Origin: Erythrobacter crassostreae
GTDB taxonomy: Bacteria; Pseudomonadota; Alphaproteobacteria; Sphingomonadales; Sphingomonadaceae
Length of the DNA: 64,000 nt
Direction of reading: 5' to 3'
NCBI RefSeq assembly: GCF_019204045.1
Contig: NZ_JAGSPC010000002.1
Coordinates: 78,327 to 142,326, forward strand
In this document: positions 44,696 to 52,822 of the stretch, one piece after another
Numbering within the stretch: position 1 is the first letter of the stretch
Layout of the letters: every line of letters begins with the position of its first letter
Position numbers and translations under genes: made by a program
The notes under the pieces: model-generated
What the model saw: the letters and a program-made list of their open reading frames with translations, nothing else
Databases searched by the model: none
Told to the model about the DNA's origin: nothing

Positions 44696-45031
44696 CTAAT
44701 CGTCCGTTCCGGACCCGTCGGAGCTGTTATTTGCCGCTCGAATAATGTTTCTGAAGGCGACACCTATTCCAAGGAACAGGCCAACCAACAGACCCCAGGG
44801 CAAGGTTCCGACAAGAGCATCAAATGCCCAGCCGATTACCATGCCTCCGAAAATCCCACCAAGCAGATCCGCCAGTACCCGGTTGCCGCTGCGATAATTC
44901 GCATCAGCCCCTTTGACCTTTGGTTTGGTACGCTCCTCTTCGCGCTCGTTTGCGGCTTTTAACCGCGCTTCGAGCGCATCGATCCGCGCATCCTCAGCAA
45001 TGGGTTCTCGTGCAGGCTTTTCGTCGCTCAT
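44696..45031 (-). CDS. atpI: AtpI/AtpZ-family ATP synthase assembly protein
   Basis: About 111 residues from ATG 45031. A charged N-terminal half (KPKVKGADAN) is followed by two membrane helices (LADLLGGIFGGMVIGW and LPWGLLVGLFLGIG), the AtpZ/AtpI pattern. It is thought to help assemble the c ring. It heads the F0 operon. Confidence 0.85.
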   Translation of the reverse strand: MSDEKPAREPIAEDARIDALEARLKAANEREEERTKPKVKGADANYRSGNRVLADLLGGIFGGMVIGWAFDALVGTLPWGLLVGLFLGIGVAFRNIIRAANNSSDGSGTDD

Positions 45032-45094
45032 GCCAGCTTCCGCTTTAGGGGGTTGCAAGGCACACGCTTAGAAGTGCCCGCCGAGGGCGCCGCT

Positions 45095-45123
45095 CCCTTA
45101 GAAGGGGGGCATATTCGAGTCAA
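45095..45123 (-). promoter_or_regulatory. Possible promoter of the atp operon
   Basis: On the minus strand, TTGACT (45123-45118) is separated by 17 bases from TAAGGG (45100-45095). The -35 is close to consensus while the -10 is poor. It lies about 65 bases upstream of atpI. Confidence 0.4.
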
Positions 45124-45196
45124 CCGTAGTGGGTGTGTATTTGCCGCACAATCGCTTGAAAAAAAGCGACAGAAGGGCGCTACAGCATGAGTTCCG

Positions 45197-45583
45197 TTAC
45201 GGACAGCGAGGATCACGCTGCGGTGGAGCGCTCGTGCGCGTTTGCCAAGATCCGTCCGGCGCTTGATATTTTTCGCCAGCGACAGTCCGGGCGATCGCCT
45301 GACAGCCCGCAGATAGCGCATACTCTTCGAGCGTCGCGTTGTTTTCCTGCGCTTTACGAGCATAGACGGCACGGCGTTTGATGTTGATATCGTTGACCAG
45401 ACGCTGAAGCTGCGGTGTCGCGTTGACCACGATACCGAGATATCCGTCCGTCTTCTCACCCACCTGCCCGGCTGAACGGGCAGCGGCATAGGCCGGATCG
45501 CGCTGCGCCTGTGCAGGCATGGCGACTGCGGTTAGCGCGGCAATGCCAGCGGCTGCACCCAGAGCAAATTTGCGAATAGTCAT
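45197..45583 (-). CDS. YdbL family (DUF1318) exported protein
   Basis: About 128 residues from ATG 45583 with a Sec signal peptide ending AMPAQAQ. The mature part, with GEKTDGYLGIVV and NDINIKRRAVYARKA, matches the YdbL/DUF1318 family. In E. coli YdbL is a periplasmic partner of the YdbH-YnbE intermembrane bridge. The same trio is present here in the same order, so the role is likely shared. Confidence 0.82.
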   Translation of the reverse strand: MTIRKFALGAAAGIAALTAVAMPAQAQRDPAYAAARSAGQVGEKTDGYLGIVVNATPQLQRLVNDINIKRRAVYARKAQENNATLEEYALSAGCQAIARTVAGEKYQAPDGSWQTRTSAPPQRDPRCP

Positions 45584-45625
45584 AATTCTTTTCCTAACCC
45601 TCAATCGCGACGTCGAAACTGCGAA

Positions 45626-45886
45626 TCAAAAGATATCTGCATTCTCATCAATCGTGTTGGCGGCATCCTCGGCCAACCTGTAAATAACCTCTTGCCGGAT
45701 ATTGATATTAAGCTCGATCACAATTGGCTCTTCCGGGGCTGCAACATTGATGCATCCACTTAAAGCCATTGCACTAACCGCGCCTACTCCGGCCTTGACC
45801 GTCATCCGCCCCGCCCTTTTTCGTCCGTAATTCACGTCCGATCCTGTGACAGCATTAAGGAATCCGGTCAATTTCATGAATGTCAT
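45626..45886 (-). CDS. YnbE-like lipoprotein
   Basis: The C-terminal 59 residues (lipobox LSGC, then EEPIVIELNINIRQEVIYRL) match YnbE, a small outer-membrane lipoprotein that pairs with YdbH. The start is uncertain. ATG 45886 overlaps the YdbH stop (ATGA), but the lipoprotein signal begins at ATG 45805, so the extra 27 residues may not be made. YnbE extends YdbH with a beta strand in E. coli. Confidence 0.8.
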   Translation of the reverse strand: MTFMKLTGFLNAVTGSDVNYGRKRAGRMTVKAGVGAVSAMALSGCINVAAPEEPIVIELNINIRQEVIYRLAEDAANTIDENADIF

Positions 45887-48800
45887 AGCGTATTGTCGCT
45901 TTCTGAAGGTTGAACGAGCGATTCATCATCACGTTTCAAATCGTCATTGTTTGATGGTGCGGTTGGATCAGGGGCAGGTTCGGGCGATCTTGGCCCAACT
46001 AAGGCAGGATTAGGGACAAACCTGCCACCTTCGACACTTAGCAACCCACGATCAACAGGGTTTCCGAGCAACTCGGGAGCGAAGAATGAACGGACCATCG
46101 TCGCCAGCTGATAGAAATTCTGCGACCGGACGTTAATGTTGAAACGGATCGGCAGGCTCGCAAGCTGGCGCGTCACAAGATTCCGCGAAGCATCTTTCCC
46201 TTGCTGCACTCCATCAATCTTAAAGCTCGTCACAATTTCCCCGGCAAGGCTGCCGTCCAAACCGATGCTCATTTGTTTATAGTCAAGCGAACGCAGTGAC
46301 TGGAACGCGAAATTCGTGATCGCACCCATGTCTTCGTAGGTCAGCTCACCAATATACGAGACATTGCCTCCCGGAGGGCGTGAGACGAGGAGGCCAGTGC
46401 CAATGGTGCCGTTGCCTTGATCGTCAAAAAGAATTGGAACTGATCCATCGAAAGTGCCGCTCGCACCGAGATTTGTAAGCTCCATTTGAGCGATGAAGGT
46501 CGCCGCATCTAGGCCGATTATGTCAAAGACATAGAGCTGCTCACCTTGAACGCCGTATCGAATGTCCACGGGATTGAGGCTCAACTCGCCTCCCATGAAC
46601 GGCCAACGGGCGTCTTTGACCGAGATAAGCTCTCCGCCAGTCATCGAATAAACAACCATGCCGCCAAGTACTTCAATTCCGGGATTAATTGATCCGATCT
46701 CAATCACTTGATCGGGCGCGGTTGTCAGATTGATCAGGTCGGTGAATTCTATCGAGCCGCGCAGTCCGTCAATCGGTCCGAATGTTGCCGCGAGGTCCAA
46801 CCGTTCTGTCCCGAAGGTACCACCGCTTGAAATCGTGTCTTCAGTCCACTCGACTGAGCCGTTTCCGGAGACGGTGCCGTCGGCAAACGCGATCACACCC
46901 TTTGCCAGATAGCTAAGGTCTTCCGGCCGCAATTTATCGTCCAGTACTACTCCGGGTACATCAATGAGTGCTCGTCCCTCGCCTGTGCCGAGATTGTGAT
47001 CGACGTCGACTTGCGTGATCAGACGCTCGGAACCGGGATGCAAAAGCGCTGCGCGCGCGCTCAAATCATTGCCCGCAAGGGTGAGCGTCGCGTCACGCGC
47101 GAACAACGGTTCGAACCGGGCCTCTCCTTCGATCCTCTCGCTGAGGGTAAATGTGCTTTCATCGAAGACCAGCGCCTCATCACGATACGCCCACTGCCCA
47201 GACATGGTGGACAGATCCAATGGGACAAAATCGAGGCTCGCTTCCCCACCGCTGAAAGAACCGCTTAGCCCTTCTCCATCACCCGACAGAGAATGAGCTC
47301 TGAGGCGTATTGCGCTATCATCAGCGCCAATCACAGCAGCAAGCCCGCTCAATTCGAAGTTGCCGGGATAGGAAAATGAGACCGTTTCTGCCGACACGAC
47401 TGCTGGCGAACCCGCGACTGAACCAGCAAGCTCGATAGCTTGTGTTGCCACCGAAACCTCTAGCGCGTCACTATAGCGGAGCATTGCCCCAGACTGCGGG
47501 CAGAGTGCCAATGTTCGCCCTTCTAAAGACAATTCATAAAGCGACAGCGCTCCGAACCGGATACGGCTACAACGTTCGCCGATGAAAAGGCCGTTCGAGG
47601 CGCTCCAGCTGCCTTCGATCGGCAAATCCAGCGCGGTGACGGTCCCACCTGGAATCGCACCATCGGCATTGATTATTCCGTCGAAATCAAACGCGCCGCT
47701 GCGCGCTTGGGACACTTGAAGGCGCGGGATCACGATACGGTCCGCGCCAGATGCGTATTCAGCCATCGCCATGCGCAGGACAAGATCCCCGCCGCGTGAC
47801 TGCTCCATCCGTCCGTTGATGCGCGGAAGCCCTTCTCCCCCAGTCAAAAAGTTCCCGCTAAGGCGAGCACCTGAGCCTGCACTTGTCCAAGAAAGGCGCG
47901 AAATCGCGAGCAGCGGATTGCCGCCTCCATCAGTCAATCGCCCTTCGGGAACAACAACCGTAATCGCATCTTCATTTCGCCGAATGGTCACAGCCGCTGA
48001 TAAGTCCGAGTTGGCTGCTGCATTTGCGAAGTTCTTCTCAAATTTCTCAAGCAGGCTAGCGATCAGGGAACCTTCGCTACTCGCTTTTGCTTCCGCGACT
48101 ATCGAACTCAGATCGCCGCCCATGCTCACGCCGGCGCCAGTAACATCTGCATTCCAATCAATGCGCTCGAGGCTGCCATCGCTTCGCAATGCTCCGTCGA
48201 CGCGGACCTCTTGCACGGTGCCAAATGCTGAAGCCAGTCGCTTAGCGGTAAAATCATGGCTGACATTGAGGCCGCCAGCGCCCCAGCCTAGTCGAACATC
48301 GCCATCAAGCTCGGAGCTGATGTTTCCAGAATAGCCGATCTCTCGCGCGGAGATGCTCAAATCACCACCAGCAGTCGTAAAATCATCTGTCAGCGAAATA
48401 TTGGCGTTCGCATCGGCACTGGCAACTGAGACCCCTTTGCATAAGAGATCACGCAGCCGCACAGGTCCGCTAAACGAAGGGGCGCCATTGTTGGTGGTCA
48501 AATCGCCATACACAGTCGCACTGCGCGCCAAACAGCCTTCCGCATCCATATTCGGAGCGGTCGCGGCCAGTTTCCCAACAAATCCGCTATCGAGCGGCCC
48601 CTCTCCCGAAAGTTTCGCGCCGATATTGCCAAAATCGGTCTCGATCAAAGCGCGGCCGTCATGCACAGCGATATCAAGGGCCGGCAGGCCTGCGGGTTCG
48701 TCGCTTTCGGCAAATACCACCGGATCAAGCGCGCCAAAGCTGAGAACACCACTTCGATATGAACCGTAAAGGCGCGGCCGAACGACCTCGATTCTACCTG

Positions 48801-49125
48801 CGACCGGACCCGCCCAACTATAGTCCAGGTTTACGACCAGTTCCTCAATCGAAAGATCGGGACGATCGGGATCGCCGATCACAAAATTCCGCAGGATCTG
48901 CTTTTGTGGGGTGATTGAGACAATGTCATAAGATGCTGGCAGCCCAAGCCGGTCCAATTCACCTTCGATAACATTCCCGGCAATCTGTTCACGCGTAACC
49001 CAAAGAACGACCACTGCCGCGCCCAACAGCGCCAGTACCAACAACAGCGCCCTCCACCGCCGCTTGCGAGGCAGTGAAAGCCAGTTAGAACGTCCTGAAT
49101 CAGTTTGATCGGTGTCAGCCGCCAT
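45883..49125 (-). CDS. YdbH family AsmA-like protein
   Basis: This 1080-residue protein has one N-terminal membrane segment (about 26-43) and a long beta-rich periplasmic part. The C-terminal region has FDGSVPILFDDQGNGTI and FRFNINVRSQNFYQLATM-like strands that match YdbH. YdbH-type AsmA-like proteins form a bridge that carries phospholipid between membranes. The tail is Pro/Asp-rich. It is followed by the YnbE and YdbL genes in overlapping order and is divergent from radC. Confidence 0.82.
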   Translation of the reverse strand: MAADTDQTDSGRSNWLSLPRKRRWRALLLVLALLGAAVVVLWVTREQIAGNVIEGELDRLGLPASYDIVSITPQKQILRNFVIGDPDRPDLSIEELVVNLDYSWAGPVAGRIEVVRPRLYGSYRSGVLSFGALDPVVFAESDEPAGLPALDIAVHDGRALIETDFGNIGAKLSGEGPLDSGFVGKLAATAPNMDAEGCLARSATVYGDLTTNNGAPSFSGPVRLRDLLCKGVSVASADANANISLTDDFTTAGGDLSISAREIGYSGNISSELDGDVRLGWGAGGLNVSHDFTAKRLASAFGTVQEVRVDGALRSDGSLERIDWNADVTGAGVSMGGDLSSIVAEAKASSEGSLIASLLEKFEKNFANAAANSDLSAAVTIRRNEDAITVVVPEGRLTDGGGNPLLAISRLSWTSAGSGARLSGNFLTGGEGLPRINGRMEQSRGGDLVLRMAMAEYASGADRIVIPRLQVSQARSGAFDFDGIINADGAIPGGTVTALDLPIEGSWSASNGLFIGERCSRIRFGALSLYELSLEGRTLALCPQSGAMLRYSDALEVSVATQAIELAGSVAGSPAVVSAETVSFSYPGNFELSGLAAVIGADDSAIRLRAHSLSGDGEGLSGSFSGGEASLDFVPLDLSTMSGQWAYRDEALVFDESTFTLSERIEGEARFEPLFARDATLTLAGNDLSARAALLHPGSERLITQVDVDHNLGTGEGRALIDVPGVVLDDKLRPEDLSYLAKGVIAFADGTVSGNGSVEWTEDTISSGGTFGTERLDLAATFGPIDGLRGSIEFTDLINLTTAPDQVIEIGSINPGIEVLGGMVVYSMTGGELISVKDARWPFMGGELSLNPVDIRYGVQGEQLYVFDIIGLDAATFIAQMELTNLGASGTFDGSVPILFDDQGNGTIGTGLLVSRPPGGNVSYIGELTYEDMGAITNFAFQSLRSLDYKQMSIGLDGSLAGEIVTSFKIDGVQQGKDASRNLVTRQLASLPIRFNINVRSQNFYQLATMVRSFFAPELLGNPVDRGLLSVEGGRFVPNPALVGPRSPEPAPDPTAPSNNDDLKRDDESLVQPSESDNTL

Positions 49126-49195
49126 TACACCTCACACTTGCGCGCATCTCCGTGCAAAGGCAATGAAGTCTAAGGGTAATTCATTGGAAGATTGA

Positions 49196-49942
49196 GTGGC
49201 AAAATCAGATGACAGCTTTGATTTTGGCCAAGAGCCAAGCGGGAACCCTGTGCCTGGATCAGATTCGGGCAAACAAGCCGGTATCGGACACCGCTCCCGA
49301 TTGCGCAGCCGATTGCTGAACGGCGGGACCGAAGCGCTGGCCGACTATGAAATCCTTGAATTCCTATTGTTCGCTGCAATCAAGCAAGGCGACACCAAAC
49401 CTGTCGCGAAGGAGTTACTGAAACAGTTTGGCTCTCTCGCCGGCGTGCTAAACGCCGATCCGAAAGCCTTGCAGAGGGTCAAAGGCGTTGGTGAGACAAG
49501 TGCAGCCGCGCTGAAATCCGTTTCGGTCGCCGCTCGCAGGATGGCCCGCAGCGAGGTGGTTCAAAAGCCCGTGCTATCAAGCTGGCAGGCGCTGCTCGAT
49601 TATCTCGCGATCGACATGGCGCATTTGACCGTTGAGCGGGTACGCGTTCTTTACCTCGATACAAAGAACCGGTTGATAGACGATCATCATGTGGGCGATG
49701 GCTCAATCGACGAAGCGGCAATCCATCCGCGCGAAGTAATCCGTAAAGCGATGGATGTAGGCGCCAGCGCTCTGATCCTCGTTCATAATCACCCGAGCGG
49801 AAGCCCTGAACCAAGCCGTGCGGACATCCAGATTACCAAAAAAATCGCAGAAGCTGGCCGCCTACTTGGAGTAACACTGCACGATCACGTAATCATTGGA
49901 CGCGAAGGCCATGTAAGCCTTCGCGCCAAGGGATTGATTTAA
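49196..49942 (+). CDS. radC: RadC-family protein (JAB domain)
   Basis: This 248-residue protein has a helix-hairpin-helix region (VKGVGETSAAAL, 96-107) and a JAB/MPN zinc site HNHPSGSPEPSRAD with His197, His199 and Asp210. The start is GTG 49196. The link of RadC to DNA repair is not proven for the family. It converges with the TPR protein gene with a seven-base gap. Confidence 0.9.
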   Translation: MAKSDDSFDFGQEPSGNPVPGSDSGKQAGIGHRSRLRSRLLNGGTEALADYEILEFLLFAAIKQGDTKPVAKELLKQFGSLAGVLNADPKALQRVKGVGETSAAALKSVSVAARRMARSEVVQKPVLSSWQALLDYLAIDMAHLTVERVRVLYLDTKNRLIDDHHVGDGSIDEAAIHPREVIRKAMDVGASALILVHNHPSGSPEPSRADIQITKKIAEAGRLLGVTLHDHVIIGREGHVSLRAKGLI

Positions 49943-49949
49943 GCCTCGG

Positions 49950-52742
49950 TCAAAGGTCGAAGCCCCAACGCCTATACTGCGCCGCAAGCTCCGGACGCCG
50001 CGCCAATGCGTCATCAATGTCGCTTTGCCCGCCCTCATCGCCTTGCGCCTTACGGATAAAGCCGCGCAGAAGCACTGACGGTGCCAATTGCGGAGCGCGA
50101 TCAAGCGCTTCGTTGATGTCGACAAGAGCTTCATCGAGCATACCATTGCGGTAATAAATCATAGCTCGGCTATCGAGAATATTGGCAGATTCTCCGCTGT
50201 TCTCGACCGCTTTCGTACAAACCGACACGGCATCGGTTATGTTGATTTGCCACGTGCCCATGAACCAACATTTTTCGTTGAGAATGTTTGAGTCATTGGG
50301 CTTGTCATCAAGCAAAGCCTGAAGTCGGTCCAACCCGGCATCAGGGTCACCTTCAAGGGCATCTAGTTCTGCCAACGCGAACGCGAGTCTGCGGCGTACG
50401 TTTTCGTTTCCGTCTTCGTATTCCAGCACCTCTCGTGCGCCTGTCAGATCACCAAGATACGCCATCGAATCGGCAAGTTCGATTGCGCGTGCCGGTGTCG
50501 GATCAAGCGCATAGGCCTCTTCCATGTCTGCTTTCGCCGCTTCCTGGTCGAGCACTTTGAGAAACGCTCCGGCTCGTTGGCGGTAATTCTCTGCGGTCGC
50601 CTGCAAATCGACCACTGTGTTCATATCCGCGAGTGAACCGGCGAAGTCATACGTTTCAAACCTGAATGCAGCGCGGGACAGGTAGGGAGCAACCTCATCA
50701 GGCTCGTCCTCGATCAATTGCGCAAATGCAGCCTCAAGCGGTTCCAAAGCATTGCGATCCGTTTCTTGGGCGTATCTCCACCTCCTAGGCAATTCATCCG
50801 GTGCGATCAGCTTGACCTCTTGCCTTGCCAGCCTTGCCGCCTTGCGCCGTTCTTCGCGGAACGATTCAGGGGCGATCTCGCCGCCTCGACTCTCTATTGT
50901 CTCTTCGACCAGCAATTCGTCACCCGCCAACACCACGTTTCGGGTAAAGCGACGCCCGGCGACATCAACGTCAATCGCTTCACCGCCGCGAAGCTCAAAA
51001 TCACCGGGGCTATCGGGCAGCAACGCACGGAATTTCATGGCCGTGCTGCTAGGCTGGCCAATCCAAACTGGAATTTGGCGCCATTCCTTGCGGGAGCGAT
51101 CAGGAGAAAAGCTAATCTGTTTCGCGAGCACCGACGGAGTCGTCTCAAAACGCCCATCTTTATACCTGAACATGGGTGACGCGATTCCGGTCATGATGAC
51201 CGTCGAAACACTATCATCTTCGCCTTCGATGATTTCGATATCCAAAACGTTGATGTCACTGCCAGTTTGCCGCCCCATCCCACGGCCCATGTTTTTCTTC
51301 GCAGCGTCTGTCAGCTTGTCCGCTCTCGCATTGGTCTGTGCTGCAGGAGTTCCGACCAAATTGGCCGTAATGGTTATCAATGCAGGCAAATCGCCGCCCG
51401 CTCTTGCATCGCCAAAAACTTCCATTTGGACTTCGGGATATCGCGGCAGAACCTGCTCTATCTTTTCAAGCCTCGCCCCCGCTGCGCGGATTGGCAGTGT
51501 GTATTCGAACGGCGGCACGTTGCCGACCGTCTTGATGTTTGCGCCGATCGAAGTGCCATCAAGATAATACTGGTTGCCGTCAATTTCTGCGCGGACGAGC
51601 ACATGGTCGAATGCACCGGGGATTGGAAGAGATGACGGGACATTGTTGCCAGACCGAATTGAGGCCAAAACCGGTTCGGATTTGATCCCAAGATGATTCA
51701 GAATTGCGAGCAAAATCACTGTTTTTGCTTTACAATCTCCGTATTTCTTTTCCCAGGTCGTTGCGACATCCTGTGGCAGGTAGTTCCCGCCATCCAGACC
51801 GTTCAACAGGTAACGAACATCTTCCTGAACCAGCTCAAGAGCAGCAACCGCCCGCTCCAGTTCGGTTGAATTGCTGGTTCGGATTGCTTCGACTTTCGCA
51901 ATGAGATCGGAAATCCCATCGAGCGCTCCATCGGTTTCGTAATATGGCGCCATAGTGCTGGACACCTCTGCCCAATCGGCAAATGTCCCAACCTGTAGGA
52001 TTGTACCGCGCCGGTATCGCGGTGGAGCGCGGCCCGGCAAGTCATCGGCTTCATCAAGAGGTAGAGTGACCTCAAGCACATTGTGCCCGTCCTCTTCGAT
52101 GATCGCTGGTAGGTCAAAGTTCGGCCCGGCTTTGTAAGTCACATCTAGGTCGGTAGGCCACAACGTGCGGATGCGCCCAAAATCGGCTTGTTTGCGCGGC
52201 TCGCGCCAAAGGAATGTCTGGCTTTGAACTTCGTCGCGAAGGGCTTGATCCGATGTTGTGACGGAATACCGCATTCGCAGCTCGTCTCCGACCTGCAGAC
52301 CAGGAACTGCCAAGGTAGCGGTCAGTGAGCCGTCCAGTATCTTTCTTTCCAGCATTCTTTCGCGGCGCAAAACCTCCAGCTTCTCGTCCTGACCGACCAA
52401 ATCAATTGCCTCATCACCGCGCAGAATCGCGATTTCATGAACGATCAAATCACCTTTGTCTGGGAGCCATTTGGCAGTCAGCGTGCCAACATTCGAAAGA
52501 TCAGCGAGGCTTTCGACCCGGTAGACAATGTCTTTGTATTCCCAGTGCAAGCCATCTTGCAGACGGATTTGCGTATCATTCACGACCTGATTGTTGGCCG
52601 GATCTCGTTCCACTTCGGACAGATTAACTGGGTCGATCCAGTCCGGTGCCGCTTCGTAGATCGGTTCATCGCCCGCGATGGAAACGGTAGAAACACACAA
52701 TGCGATCAGCGAAACTGCTGAACGAGAAATCCGAAATGACAT
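49950..52742 (-). CDS. DUF3857/transglutaminase-like protein with TPR repeats
   Basis: About 930 residues from ATG 52742, with a Sec signal peptide. An N-terminal DUF3857 domain is followed by a transglutaminase-like domain with Cys337 (YGDCKAK), His380 (FDHVLV) and Asp395 (YLDGT). The C-terminal third contains TPR-like repeats. It is likely periplasmic. The family is often found in Bacteroidetes and sphingomonads, with unknown substrate. It is monocistronic as far as can be seen. Confidence 0.82.
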   Translation of the reverse strand: MSFRISRSAVSLIALCVSTVSIAGDEPIYEAAPDWIDPVNLSEVERDPANNQVVNDTQIRLQDGLHWEYKDIVYRVESLADLSNVGTLTAKWLPDKGDLIVHEIAILRGDEAIDLVGQDEKLEVLRRERMLERKILDGSLTATLAVPGLQVGDELRMRYSVTTSDQALRDEVQSQTFLWREPRKQADFGRIRTLWPTDLDVTYKAGPNFDLPAIIEEDGHNVLEVTLPLDEADDLPGRAPPRYRRGTILQVGTFADWAEVSSTMAPYYETDGALDGISDLIAKVEAIRTSNSTELERAVAALELVQEDVRYLLNGLDGGNYLPQDVATTWEKKYGDCKAKTVILLAILNHLGIKSEPVLASIRSGNNVPSSLPIPGAFDHVLVRAEIDGNQYYLDGTSIGANIKTVGNVPPFEYTLPIRAAGARLEKIEQVLPRYPEVQMEVFGDARAGGDLPALITITANLVGTPAAQTNARADKLTDAAKKNMGRGMGRQTGSDINVLDIEIIEGEDDSVSTVIMTGIASPMFRYKDGRFETTPSVLAKQISFSPDRSRKEWRQIPVWIGQPSSTAMKFRALLPDSPGDFELRGGEAIDVDVAGRRFTRNVVLAGDELLVEETIESRGGEIAPESFREERRKAARLARQEVKLIAPDELPRRWRYAQETDRNALEPLEAAFAQLIEDEPDEVAPYLSRAAFRFETYDFAGSLADMNTVVDLQATAENYRQRAGAFLKVLDQEAAKADMEEAYALDPTPARAIELADSMAYLGDLTGAREVLEYEDGNENVRRRLAFALAELDALEGDPDAGLDRLQALLDDKPNDSNILNEKCWFMGTWQINITDAVSVCTKAVENSGESANILDSRAMIYYRNGMLDEALVDINEALDRAPQLAPSVLLRGFIRKAQGDEGGQSDIDDALARRPELAAQYRRWGFDL

Positions 52743-52822
52743 GAACTGGCCCGACTTTGGAAAATACAACAAAGTCAGAGACTACGAGCGAAACCGTTGA
52801 TGTCAAATGAGTAGAGTGTGGC

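Noticed and set aside
45028..45489. 153-codon minus-strand frame spanning the atpI-ydbL gap
   Set aside because: It is out of frame with YdbL and runs through the likely atp promoter; the translation has no domain.
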